A stretch of 11,991 bases of DNA from Treponema sp. (lineage in GTDB: Bacteria; Spirochaetota; Spirochaetia; Treponematales; Breznakiellaceae). The stretch's first letter is position 1, and the number at the start of each line of letters is the position of its first letter. Below the pieces are notes generated by a model, which saw only the letters and a list, made by a program, of their open reading frames with translations, did no database searches and was not told the origin of the DNA. Position numbers and translations under genes: made by a program. The DNA lies in assembly GCA_031254385.1 (NCBI GenBank), contig JAIRUO010000084.1, positions 1-11,991 on the forward strand. The letters run 5' to 3'. Of the stretch, positions 1 through 7,101 are shown piece after piece.

Positions 1-649
1 AAGCCTTTTTACGGATATCCCGATCCGGGTTTTCCATAAAGACTGCCCATGTTGATTGTGAAAGAGGCCGTTTTCCTTCTGGCGTGTCCAGGACTCCAAA
101 ATCTAAATCCACATTGGTAAGTACGGAAAATGAGTTGCCCGCAATGCCTTCTGCTTCCGCTTGAAGCGCAATGATACGCTCTTCCTTGTCGCTTAAGGTG
201 TATTCCCTGTAACGGAGCAGCTTGTTCAACCTGATCCGGTATTCAGCCAGCCGGGGCTGTGCCAAAAAGCTTTTTATGTCGTTTTCGGGTATGGCCATTA
301 TTTCCGGGTCTGCCCATGAAGACGCTGCATGCGCTTTGGCCGCGGCCATGGTGAATTTGCCGGTCATGGTTCTGGCCGCGCTGTCTCCCTCGTCTTCTGC
401 CTGGCGCAATTCCGAGTAATAATCCAGCCGTTCTCCCAGAATGTTTAGGTCGCGGTTATAATCCATCCAGGCCGCAAGGCTTTCCGCAGACTTTCCCAGA
501 GTTCCCTTAAACGAAGGAATCTTTTCAGCCTGTTTTACAAATTCGGCCAAACCTGCTTCCCATGCTTCATCATTGGGGAATAGTTTTGACAGATCCCAAG
601 TATTTTCTTTCGAAATATCTTTGCGAAGGGGTATGCTTTCCTGTGTCAT
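1..649 (-). CDS. pepF: Oligoendopeptidase F, N-terminal part (partial)
   Basis: This encodes the first 216 residues of a cytoplasmic M3-family zinc oligopeptidase; the gene runs off the left edge. The N-terminus contains the family-typical stretch ENTWDLSKLFPNDEAWE, followed by a mostly helical region (ILGERLDYYSELRQAED, LLRYREYTLSDKEERIIALQAEAE) typical of the peptidase M3 N-terminal domain. The HExxH zinc motif would lie beyond the window, so catalytic competence cannot be judged. The ATG at 649 is chosen because it precedes the conserved WDLS by a normal distance and lies 6 nt after a perfect TATAAT on the minus strand. No Shine-Dalgarno sequence is present. It diverges from the lipoprotein gene across a 17-bp gap. 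The family assignment is by recognition of N-terminal sequence only. Confidence 0.85.
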   Translation of the reverse strand, partial: MTQESIPLRKDISKENTWDLSKLFPNDEAWEAGLAEFVKQAEKIPSFKGTLGKSAESLAAWMDYNRDLNILGERLDYYSELRQAEDEGDSAARTMTGKFTMAAAKAHAASSWADPEIMAIPENDIKSFLAQPRLAEYRIRLNKLLRYREYTLSDKEERIIALQAEAEGIAGNSFSVLTNVDLDFGVLDTPEGKRPLSQSTWAVFMENPDRDIRKKA

Positions 650-654
650 AGCTT

Positions 655-661
655 TATTATA
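655..661. promoter_or_regulatory. Overlapping divergent -10 elements, pepF and lipoprotein gene
   Basis: The 17-bp gap between the two divergent start codons holds a minus-strand TATAAT (656-661), 6 nt before the pepF ATG. It also holds a plus-strand TATTAT (655-660), 6 nt before the lipoprotein ATG. With usual -10 to start-site distances, both transcripts would begin at or next to the ATG. No convincing -35 is seen for either, and any -35 would lie inside the opposite coding region. Simultaneous use should be mutually exclusive because the hexamers overlap. Confidence 0.6.
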
Positions 662-666
662 GCACT

Positions 667-1575
667 ATGAGCCGCTGTTTTCATAGAGCCCTGCAAGGGA
701 TAGTCCTTGCAACTATATTGCTGTCTTTTGTTTGCTGTAAAACTCCCCCTGCCTCATCAATTGTTGAGCTGATAAAACCCGCAGCTTCACTTGAGTTTAT
801 TTCTGTTGAGGCTCGTGACATATCGTTCTTAAAACTTAACTATATTCTACATATTGAATATCCCGGTCTAATAGAAGCTCAAGTGGGTATCGATAAATGG
901 AGCGTCACGGTAAATGATAAAGCAGTCAATATAGCTCCGGTTTTTTCGCTTGAAAAGAGGGAAGGGGCCTATTTTTTTAGCGTAATAGGAACCGAGGATA
1001 AACCGGCAGTCATGGAAATCCCGGTCAGCCTGGAACTGGACATACCCTTTCTGATCGCGGCAGGCGTTCCGCTAACGGACGACTTTACCGTTGCTCTGAC
1101 CCTGGATCTGCTTAATACCAATATACTGGGCAAGCCGATTCGCATACAGCTTAGCGAGACCGCAGTTTTTCCCTTTGTCCGGGAACCTATTTTTTCTATA
1201 ACCGGCATCGCCATATTGCAGGCCGAATTGATCAATACAAGATTTAGCGTATACATGAGGATTGACAATCCCAATCACTTTCCTGTTGAGCTTTCCGCTT
1301 TTAAGTACGAGCTTTACGGTAATGGCCGACTCTGGGCTTCCGGCACGGAAAGAAACATGTTCACTGTCCCCGCAAAAACTTCTGTCATAGCCCGCCTTTA
1401 TGTAGTGATGAACTTTATTGATATGGACCGGAACCTGCTTGAGCAGATCATACGGCTTGAAAGCGTGAATTACCGTTTTAACGGCGAAGCCTTTGTCAGT
1501 ACCGGAGTTGATTATCTTCCCAGCTTTACCAGCGGATTCGATCTTTCGGGGTATTCTGAGGTGCTGGAGAATTAG
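667..1575 (+). CDS. LEA14/WHy-like domain lipoprotein
   Basis: A 302-residue probable lipoprotein. Residues 1-24 form a signal peptide: basic start (R3, H6, R7), hydrophobic core (residues 12-22, IVLATILLSFV), then C23-C24 as candidate lipidated cysteines. The lipobox is relaxed, as is common in spirochaetes. The mature part appears to hold two WHy/LEA_2-like beta modules. One begins near residue 53 (LKLNYILHIEYPGL). The second begins near residue 190 and shows the characteristic FSVYMRIDNPNHFPVELSAF followed by a later VPAKTSV. Such domains are found in periplasmic or outer-membrane-associated proteins, but the molecular role is unknown. The ATG at 667 is set by the signal peptide and sits 6 nt after a TATTAT hexamer with no Shine-Dalgarno sequence. 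The 52 bp after the stop show no clear terminator hairpin. Confidence 0.75.
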   Translation: MSRCFHRALQGIVLATILLSFVCCKTPPASSIVELIKPAASLEFISVEARDISFLKLNYILHIEYPGLIEAQVGIDKWSVTVNDKAVNIAPVFSLEKREGAYFFSVIGTEDKPAVMEIPVSLELDIPFLIAAGVPLTDDFTVALTLDLLNTNILGKPIRIQLSETAVFPFVREPIFSITGIAILQAELINTRFSVYMRIDNPNHFPVELSAFKYELYGNGRLWASGTERNMFTVPAKTSVIARLYVVMNFIDMDRNLLEQIIRLESVNYRFNGEAFVSTGVDYLPSFTSGFDLSGYSEVLEN

Positions 1576-1627
1576 GGGTTAGGCAAAAGGGATTTATCTA
1601 GGCGACATACCAAGTCTTTCTTTGTTA

Positions 1628-2536
1628 TTAATTGTCAAATAATTCCAATGTGCTTTTTCTTTTGGCATATTTTTTATTGATTTCTTCTTCAAAAGAACCA
1701 ATAATATTTGGATGATACTTCAAAAACCATGTCTTATGATTATTTAAATATTCATCGCGAATTTGTACATCATTGAGATCATTAGGTATTCTCTCCATCC
1801 GTTCATCGATACTATCAAATCCCGTAAAAGGCTGTTCTAGGCGTTCTTTCATCAATGTTGCATATTCAGAATTTATTTCAATCCCAATACAATTTCTGTT
1901 TAATTGCTGGCATACGCGTAAAGTTGTTCCAGTTCCCGAAAATGGATCCAATACCAAATCGTTTTCTTCACTTGAGGCTAAAACCATTCGTTCAATGAGT
2001 GCCTCTGGTTTTTGTGTGGGATGTGGCTGCCTGTCTGCATTACAATAATGAACATGGGAAAATGTCCAGACATCTCCAGGGTTTGCCCCTCTCATATTAT
2101 TTATTGAACGATAGTATTTCTGCGGAATACGGACATCATCAAGAAAAAATTTAAAATTATTAGTTTTGGTGAACATCAAAATATCATCATGTCTAGAAGA
2201 AAACCCTTTTGTTTTCCCCAGACCTTGAGTGTAGTGCCATGTAATCCAACTGTTAAAGACAAAATTACATTCTTTTTCCAGGATAGAATACAAATATGAT
2301 ATAAAACGGACACCCATAAACAGATATATTGTTCCGGTATTTTTAAGAATTCTGTGAGCTTCTTTTATCCAATTTCGAGAAAAGATAATATATTCATCAA
2401 AAGTTTTTTGGTCGTTATTATTACCATAATCTTTACCAAGATTATACGGCGGATCAGCAATAATGACATCAATTGACTGATCGTCTATTTTTTTTATGTA
2501 ATTCAGTGTATCGGCTTCAACTATTTCCAGTTTCAT
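1628..2536 (-). CDS. Type II DNA methyltransferase, beta class (DPPY)
   Basis: A 302-residue DNA amino-methyltransferase. The catalytic motif IV is DPPY at residues 28-31. The target region lies in the middle. The conserved HPTQKP (172-177) and the AdoMet-binding DPFSGTGTT (197-205) come last. This order (motif IV before motif I) defines the beta class. DPPY suggests N6-adenine methylation, although some beta enzymes make N4-cytosine. The start ATG at 2536 overlaps the endonuclease stop as ATGA and has an AAGGA 6 nt upstream (2543-2547), so translation is coupled to the endonuclease. Its role is to protect host sites from the partner nuclease. The recognition sequence cannot be read from the sequence. 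The gene is visibly richer in A+T than the flanking chromosomal genes, consistent with transfer. Confidence 0.9.
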   Translation of the reverse strand: MKLEIVEADTLNYIKKIDDQSIDVIIADPPYNLGKDYGNNNDQKTFDEYIIFSRNWIKEAHRILKNTGTIYLFMGVRFISYLYSILEKECNFVFNSWITWHYTQGLGKTKGFSSRHDDILMFTKTNNFKFFLDDVRIPQKYYRSINNMRGANPGDVWTFSHVHYCNADRQPHPTQKPEALIERMVLASSEENDLVLDPFSGTGTTLRVCQQLNRNCIGIEINSEYATLMKERLEQPFTGFDSIDERMERIPNDLNDVQIRDEYLNNHKTWFLKYHPNIIGSFEEEINKKYAKRKSTLELFDN

Positions 2537-3315
2537 TCTTCGTCCTTAATCCAATGATTTTGTTTGGCGTAACGTAGCCATTCAGTGTACCCTTTCCGAG
2601 AAGCTATACATTTTTCATCCAATAGTTGGCAGAATTCCCAGGTTGTTCTTATTTCTTTTGAAACATAATGAATATCTCTTACTTGTAATTGTCCGCTTCC
2701 TAAGGCCGGATTGTAACTGATGTCGTTCTTAGCTAAAAATTTTAAATCATAGGCATTAAAATCGACTACCTCCATTATGCCAAAAACTATATTGGAGGAA
2801 TTGTCTCTTTTGCTGTACACTTTATGTTTTATAGAGAGAATAACAAATAAATAATCAGGATCTTTTATATATTCAGTGCGTATTCTGGCAAATGATGTAA
2901 TATTGGGCGATTTCCCACTGCCATCAATATCATTACTTGTTGCTTTGACATCAACATATCCAGTAACAGAACTTTGTTTTTTCCGCTCTCGTCTAAATTG
3001 CAGAATAATATCTGCCATGTTTAGACGCTTACCTGCCTCTACGTTTATAAGATTATATTTATTATTTTCATCTTCTAGAATGTCGCTAAATATTTCATAC
3101 GCCCATGCTTCAATGAAAGGCCCTGCGATTTTATTAATGTTTTCCATAGGGAGACCAAGCTTTAGGCTTGTATTAATAACTATTTTATTCATGCCTGCCC
3201 GGATAGAATCATTAACAATTGCTTCTATCTGACTTACAACAAAGTCAGAACAAACCGCATAATCGTCTGATTCTACAGGTATTTTAAAGTCAAGTTTTGC
3301 ATATTTTTCGTTCAA
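2533..3315 (-). CDS. Probable type II restriction endonuclease
   Basis: A 260-residue protein that I do not recognise as a named endonuclease family. It has a plausible PD-(D/E)XK core: helix PFIEAWAYEIF (66-76), then NMADIIL with D102, then GYVDVKAT with D122-V-K124. The spacing D102 to D122-x-K124 fits a metal-dependent nuclease, using DxK in place of the commoner ExK. It is immediately followed by a DNA methyltransferase in an ATGA overlap, the classic layout of a type II pair, which is the main support for the call. The start is a TTG at 3315 with GGAG 6 nt upstream (3322-3325); no in-frame ATG lies near. The endonuclease comes first in the operon and no C-protein gene is present. An alternative is another DNA-acting nuclease in the same fold. 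Confidence 0.72.
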   Translation of the reverse strand: MNEKYAKLDFKIPVESDDYAVCSDFVVSQIEAIVNDSIRAGMNKIVINTSLKLGLPMENINKIAGPFIEAWAYEIFSDILEDENNKYNLINVEAGKRLNMADIILQFRRERKKQSSVTGYVDVKATSNDIDGSGKSPNITSFARIRTEYIKDPDYLFVILSIKHKVYSKRDNSSNIVFGIMEVVDFNAYDLKFLAKNDISYNPALGSGQLQVRDIHYVSKEIRTTWEFCQLLDEKCIASRKGYTEWLRYAKQNHWIKDEE

Positions 3316-3334
3316 TGTTTTCTCCGCATAAATA

Positions 3335-3363
3335 AGGATAAATTAGGATTACAATAATTTCAA
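3335..3363 (-). promoter_or_regulatory. Promoter of the restriction-modification pair
   Basis: On the minus strand TTGAAA (3358-3363) is followed after 17 bp by TATCCT (3335-3340). A transcript would start near 3328 and carry a short leader containing the GGAG before the TTG start. The match is 5/6 at -35 and 4/6 at -10. It lets the pair be expressed independently of the upstream murD-epmA operon, although read-through is also possible because the genes share a strand. Confidence 0.5.
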
Positions 3364-3390
3364 GAGGTGAATTTATTAGGTAATAGAACC

Positions 3391-4377
3391 TTAGTCCATA
3401 GCAAACGGTAATATCCCGTCTATGGTAGCCCTTCCTGTCAAAAGCATGATGAGCCTATCCAGCCCCAGGGCAACGCCAGAGACAGCTTTGTTTTCAAGAG
3501 CCTTAAATATCCTCCAGTAATCATCATCAACTTTATGGCGTATCAGGGCGTTTTTATCTTTTTCAGCATTTTCATTAATAAAGAACTGTCGCACCTCGTC
3601 CGGCCTTGTTTCTTCGGTAAAACAGTTTGCCAGTTCCAGGCCATTGGCGTACAATTCCCAGCGACCAACGGTAAGGTTGTCCGAGCTTTTTTTTGCCAGA
3701 CATGGTACAAAGGCAGGGTAGTCCAGGATGGCAATGGGTTTGTTCCGGGGCAGGTTGGGCTCTACAGTGTGTATGAAAATAATATCGTAAAGTTGAGATA
3801 CATCAAGGCCCGGCATTGGGTTCAAGCCCAGGCGCTTGGCTTCTCTTTCCATTGCGCCCGGCGTATTGGCTGCGTCAAACAGGCTAAAGCCAGCCCATTT
3901 TATAAAAGCATCTTCCATGCTGATCTTTTCAAAGGGGGGCTGTAAATCAGAAAGGTCGCCAGAAAACGGCGATGAAACCGAACACAGAAAAGAAAAGAGT
4001 TCCTCTGTAATGCGTAGAGAATCTTTATAGTCTGCGTCAATGGTATAGTATTCCAGCATGGTAAATTCCGGGCTGTGAAAATGCCCGGAGGATTCACCGT
4101 TACGGAAACATTTGCAGATCTGGTAAACGCTCTGTTTGTGCTGGGCGATTAATTTCTTCATCCAAATTTCTGGCGATGGTATGAGCCAATAAGATTGGGC
4201 CTCTTTTCTGCTTCCCTTGGGGGGGAGCCTTAGCGTTTCAAAGACTTCAAGGCACGATTCCGGTATTAGGTCGGGCGCGAGTAGCGGCGTGTCGGTTTCG
4301 AGGTACTGTCTTTGGTCAAAGAAGCTGCGAACCATGCGGATAATGCGAGCCCTTTCGCGTAATAATTCAATATCCAT
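3391..4377 (-). CDS. epmA: Elongation factor P--(R)-beta-lysine ligase
   Basis: A 328-residue class II lysyl-tRNA synthetase paralogue (GenX/PoxA/YjeA). It lacks the N-terminal anticodon-binding domain, and its length matches the family (about 325). Early motif-1 region: RSFFDQRQYLETDTPLL. Motif 2: ICKCFRNGESSGHFHSPEFTMLEYY around residues 87-111. Motif 3 near the C-terminus: GVALGLDRLIMLL. In characterised bacteria this enzyme attaches beta-lysine, made by EpmB from L-lysine, to a conserved lysine of EF-P, which relieves ribosome stalling at proline stretches. Neither EF-P nor epmB is in this window, so substrate use is inferred from the family. The gene starts 9 nt after the murD stop with no Shine-Dalgarno sequence, so it is probably co-transcribed with murD. 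Confidence 0.88.
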   Translation of the reverse strand: MDIELLRERARIIRMVRSFFDQRQYLETDTPLLAPDLIPESCLEVFETLRLPPKGSRKEAQSYWLIPSPEIWMKKLIAQHKQSVYQICKCFRNGESSGHFHSPEFTMLEYYTIDADYKDSLRITEELFSFLCSVSSPFSGDLSDLQPPFEKISMEDAFIKWAGFSLFDAANTPGAMEREAKRLGLNPMPGLDVSQLYDIIFIHTVEPNLPRNKPIAILDYPAFVPCLAKKSSDNLTVGRWELYANGLELANCFTEETRPDEVRQFFINENAEKDKNALIRHKVDDDYWRIFKALENKAVSGVALGLDRLIMLLTGRATIDGILPFAMD

Positions 4378-4386
4378 AAGTGTCTG

Positions 4387-6000
4387 TTATGCCAAACGCT
4401 GGACAGTTTCTTTCCATTGATTGCCCCTGTCAAATTCATTGGTAAACATGCCAAAACTGGTGCAGCCTGGAGACAGAACCACGGCATCGCCAGGTTTGGC
4501 AATTTCAAGAGCGGCTTCAACAGCCTTATCAAGAGAATCAAAGGGGCCGCAATAGCCAAGGCCAGCCGCATCCAGCATCAAAGCCAGTTTTACGCTTCCG
4601 CTGCCTTCCAAGAGCAGAAGCCTTGCCTTCATGGAGTTATGCGATGAAGTAGAGTTATGCGATGAAGTATGTGCTGCATAATCCACCATTGCCGCTGCCC
4701 AGGCTTCAACCAGTGGCGTAAAATCCAAATTTTTGTCTGTACCGCCACAAACCAGCACAGGTGGCTTGTCAAAGGCCCTAATAGCCATAGCCGTCGCCTC
4801 TGGAATTGTTGCTGCGCTGTCATTGTAAAACTTTACGCCCTTGCTCTCAAAAAAATACTCAAGCCTGTGTTCTATGCCTTTGAAGCTCCCCAGATTTTCC
4901 CGAATGAATTCTGCGGGCAGCCCTAAATCTATAAGCGCTAGGGCTGCGGCAAGGAGGTTCTTCTTTTGATGCTTGCCTGGAACAAGAAGGCTCGCGGGAA
5001 CCACTTCAATGGAGGAACTGCAATGTGCAGAATCGCGATGGGCATACTTGCCCACCCGTACCAGCCCGCAGTTGGAACTCTCGTCAATCCAGCCGCCGGC
5101 GAATTCATCAGGCAGAACTTTTTCGCTGTATATCAGGGAACGGGCGCGGCTCTCGCTTCTAAAACTTTGCCCCCAGAGATCATTTTCCGTAACTAGAAGG
5201 TCTTCTTTCTCCTGACCTTGGTAAATGACGCGCTTGTCCGCGATATAAGCGCCCATTGTACCGTAACGGTTTAGGTGATCAGGCATAATGGAACTTATAA
5301 TCACCGCCCTCGGTTTAAGCAAAGACTTTCCTGTTTTTTCATTCATCCTGCCCCTAAGATCGCCAAGCTGGAAGCTGGACAGTTCCAGTACTACATCGTC
5401 CCCTTCATTAAGATTGTCAAGGAAACTCAAGGGCGAAAGGGTTATGTTGCCGCCGAGGTAGGGAGTGGGGAGTAGGGAGTGGGGAGTAGGGAGAGATGTA
5501 TGGGGACGTTGCGGTGGTGTCCCCCGCTGAGGGGGTGGGATGCTTCCCCCATCTTCCCCATTTCCCATTCCCCATTCCTCACTCCTCATTTTAAGTACCC
5601 AATGAAGGGCTGACGCAATGCAGGATTTCCCCTTTGAACCGGTAACCGCAGTGAGTCGGATAGGAGGGGAGGCATCAAGGAAAAGGGAGATGTCAGTTTC
5701 AATTCGTCTTGCCGACAATAGGTAGGGGGAATCTGGCCGTACGCCCGGATTCTTTATCACTATATCTGCCGCCTTGAAGTCTTCTGTTTCGTGGCGACCA
5801 AGGACATAGCGTATTGATGATTTGGTTCTTGACCCGCCTTTTGCTAATTCTGTCTCCAATTCTTCTATAGAAGGGGCCAAGGTCTTTTCGTCCCGCAGAT
5901 CGGTTACAGTTATATCTGCCCCTCGGCGTGCTAAATATAGGGCCGAATGAAGGCCGCCGCCGTTAAGGCCCAGGCCCATAATCAGGATTTTCATGCCCAT
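4387..6000 (-). CDS. murD: UDP-N-acetylmuramoyl-L-alanine--D-glutamate ligase
   Basis: A 537-residue cytoplasmic Mur ligase that adds D-glutamate to UDP-MurNAc-L-Ala in peptidoglycan synthesis. Visible parts are the N-terminal Rossmann start KILIMGLGLNGGG, the ATP P-loop AVTGSKGKS, GGNITLSPL, the DHLNRYG region, HRLEYF...FYNDSAATIPEA, and the C-terminal LSPGCTSFGMFTNEFDRG. It is roughly 90 residues longer than the usual 440-460. About 44 extra residues, rich in Pro, Gly and Ser, sit between the P-loop helix and GGNIT and are encoded by an inverted repeat element. A smaller repeat adds TSSHNS twice near the C-terminal domain. The start at 6000 (MGMKILIMG) is preferred because a perfect TATAAT lies 6 nt upstream. 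An in-frame ATG at 6024 has AAGGAG only 3 nt away and would add 8 residues. epmA follows 9 nt downstream. Confidence 0.92.
   Translation of the reverse strand: MGMKILIMGLGLNGGGLHSALYLARRGADITVTDLRDEKTLAPSIEELETELAKGGSRTKSSIRYVLGRHETEDFKAADIVIKNPGVRPDSPYLLSARRIETDISLFLDASPPIRLTAVTGSKGKSCIASALHWVLKMRSEEWGMGNGEDGGSIPPPQRGTPPQRPHTSLPTPHSLLPTPYLGGNITLSPLSFLDNLNEGDDVVLELSSFQLGDLRGRMNEKTGKSLLKPRAVIISSIMPDHLNRYGTMGAYIADKRVIYQGQEKEDLLVTENDLWGQSFRSESRARSLIYSEKVLPDEFAGGWIDESSNCGLVRVGKYAHRDSAHCSSSIEVVPASLLVPGKHQKKNLLAAALALIDLGLPAEFIRENLGSFKGIEHRLEYFFESKGVKFYNDSAATIPEATAMAIRAFDKPPVLVCGGTDKNLDFTPLVEAWAAAMVDYAAHTSSHNSTSSHNSMKARLLLLEGSGSVKLALMLDAAGLGYCGPFDSLDKAVEAALEIAKPGDAVVLSPGCTSFGMFTNEFDRGNQWKETVQRLA
4634..4669. 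repeat. Perfect 18-bp tandem duplication inside murD
   Basis: GAGTTATGCGATGAAGTA occurs twice in direct succession (4634-4651 and 4652-4669). In the murD frame it encodes TSSHNS twice, in a stretch between the VDYAAH and KARLLLLEG segments of the C-terminal domain. The unit is a multiple of three, so the frame is kept. The perfect identity suggests a recent or slippage-prone duplication. Confidence 0.9.
5461..5588. repeat. Inverted arrays of 7-bp repeats inserted in murD
   Basis: The left arm holds five tandem 7-mers of the form GGGAGTR on the plus strand (5461-5495). The right arm holds five related 7-mers on the opposite strand (5554-5588, TTCCCCA-like on plus, TGGGGAA-like on minus). Between them lies a G/C-rich core with CCCCC-GCTGA-GGGGG (5521-5535) and an alternative GGGGAC/GTCCCC pairing (5502-5507 with 5519-5524). 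The whole thus forms a large imperfect palindrome. It is read through in frame by murD and encodes a low-complexity linker (SLPTPHSLLPTPY and similar). It resembles dispersed short repeat elements of other genomes, but a genome copy count is needed to call it mobile. Confidence 0.85.
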
Positions 6001-6006
6001 ATACTC

Positions 6007-6012
6007 ATTATA
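6007..6012 (-). promoter_or_regulatory. murD -10 element, leaderless start
   Basis: A perfect minus-strand TATAAT ends 6 nt before the murD ATG at 6000, so the transcript would begin at the start codon. No clear -35 is seen 16-18 bp upstream. This hexamer helps decide between the two possible murD starts. Confidence 0.6.
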
Positions 6013-6038
6013 TTGAATGCTCATTTTCTCCTTAAACC

Positions 6039-6067
6039 TTGCTCTTTTGCCGTTTCCATAGTATAGT
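6039..6067 (+). promoter_or_regulatory. Promoter of the DUF2804 gene, leaderless start
   Basis: TTGCTC (6039-6044) and TATAGT (6062-6067) are spaced by 17 bp on the plus strand. The -10 ends 5 nt before the ATG at 6073, leaving no room for a Shine-Dalgarno sequence on the transcript. It diverges from the murD promoter across about 50 bp. Confidence 0.6.
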
Positions 6068-6072
6068 ATGAT

Positions 6073-7101
6073 ATGGGACAAAAGGAAATTACTTCTGCGG
6101 TTCCCGCCTTGGATGAAGAAACCGGAAATCCCTTGAATTTTGGCTGGGCCAGGTTTCCATATTTTGCATACAATCCCTTATTGATCAGCGTTCCTCGCCA
6201 CCTTGTATGTGAATCGGATCGGTATATTTTGTTTAGTCCGACCCACCTTATTATACTTGAGGTTCTAGATCACGGCTATCTGGGTTATGCAGGAATGTCT
6301 GTAGTTTCTCTTCTAGATAAAAAACGTTCTTCTCAACGCTGGATTATTCCCTTTCCGTTGGGAAGTTTAAATCTTCCCAAAAATAGCGATGAAGGCCAGG
6401 TCAAAGTCCAGGGAAAAAAATATATGTTCAACTTCGCTGCAATGGACAACGGTGCCCGCCTTATCAAAGTTGATTTTCCCCAATTCGGCCATCACAAGAG
6501 CCTGCGCGGCGAATTGGTTCTGACTCCTCCAGAGGGAGCACAATCCCTGGCTACCCACATGCCCTGGCGCGGCAAGAAGCATACCTTCCGCTGCTGTCGG
6601 CGTTCTCCCTTGTATGTTGCAGAAGGGGTTATTCTTTTTGGAGCACAGGAGCTATTTTTTAGTAGGGGAAATTCCTGGGGCATTTATGAATGGAACCGCG
6701 GAGTCAGGCCAAGGTCGGATGTGCGTTTCTGGGCTTCCGGCTGCGGAAAGAGCAACGGCAGGCAGGTAGGGTTTAGCGTGGGTTTTGATTCCTCAGATAC
6801 GGCCCTTGGCACTGAGAACGCTTTTTTTCTGGATGGCGTTATTCACAAGCTGGATCAGGTTACCTTTCAGATATCTCCTTCTGACTGGCTTTCGCCCTGG
6901 CGTTTTACCAGCAACGATAATAGGCTGGAAATGGTTTTTAATCCGCATCAGGAAAGGACGGAAAGGCTTAGGATGCTCTTCTATACGCTTAGACGGCGAC
7001 AGGTATGCGGTTTCTTTTCTGGAAAAGTGATTCTGGATGATGGTTCTGAATTCGAATTCGAGAATATTACCGGCTTTGCTGAGCGCCGCCGGGTTCGCTG
7101 A
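6073..7101 (+). CDS. DUF2804 family protein
   Basis: A 342-residue soluble protein recognised as DUF2804, a family without a known biochemical role. Family-like features are the N-terminal region ending in NFGWARFPYFAYN, a WIIPFPLGSLNLP segment, FPQFGHHKSLRGELVL, a SWGIYEWNRGVRPR-type motif, FWASGCG, and a C-terminal MVFNPHQERTERLRMLF...QVCGFFSGKVILDDG. The predicted make-up is beta-rich. There is no signal peptide or membrane segment. The N-terminus lacks the Cys residues that some members carry there. The ATG at 6073 follows TATAGT by 5 nt. The 3' end overlaps the 3' end of murE by 35 bp on the opposite strand. Its position between mur genes does not prove a role in cell-wall synthesis. Confidence 0.8.
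   Translation: MGQKEITSAVPALDEETGNPLNFGWARFPYFAYNPLLISVPRHLVCESDRYILFSPTHLIILEVLDHGYLGYAGMSVVSLLDKKRSSQRWIIPFPLGSLNLPKNSDEGQVKVQGKKYMFNFAAMDNGARLIKVDFPQFGHHKSLRGELVLTPPEGAQSLATHMPWRGKKHTFRCCRRSPLYVAEGVILFGAQELFFSRGNSWGIYEWNRGVRPRSDVRFWASGCGKSNGRQVGFSVGFDSSDTALGTENAFFLDGVIHKLDQVTFQISPSDWLSPWRFTSNDNRLEMVFNPHQERTERLRMLFYTLRRRQVCGFFSGKVILDDGSEFEFENITGFAERRRVR

Noticed and set aside
222..419. Small plus-strand open frame inside pepF
   Set aside because: It is antisense to clear oligoendopeptidase sequence, low in complexity (Ala/Ser-rich), and has no start signal.
1576..1627. Terminator between the convergent lipoprotein and methyltransferase genes
   Set aside because: No stable hairpin followed by a T-run was found on either strand in this 52-bp gap.
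3535..3945. A 136-codon open frame antisense to epmA
   Set aside because: It lies wholly inside a well-supported conserved gene, has no recognisable domain, no promoter and no ribosome site.
5461..5588. CRISPR-like array or G-quadruplex locus
   Set aside because: The units are 7 bp with no spacers, so this is not CRISPR. G-quadruplex formation is possible from the G-runs, but nothing in the sequence shows a function.
6001..6081. Longer MurD starting upstream, including an ATG at 6024 with AAGGAG
   Set aside because: The family N-terminus begins at KILIMGLG. The Shine-Dalgarno spacing is only 3 nt, and the TATAAT at 6007-6012 would lie inside the coding region. It is kept as an alternative start, not the main call.
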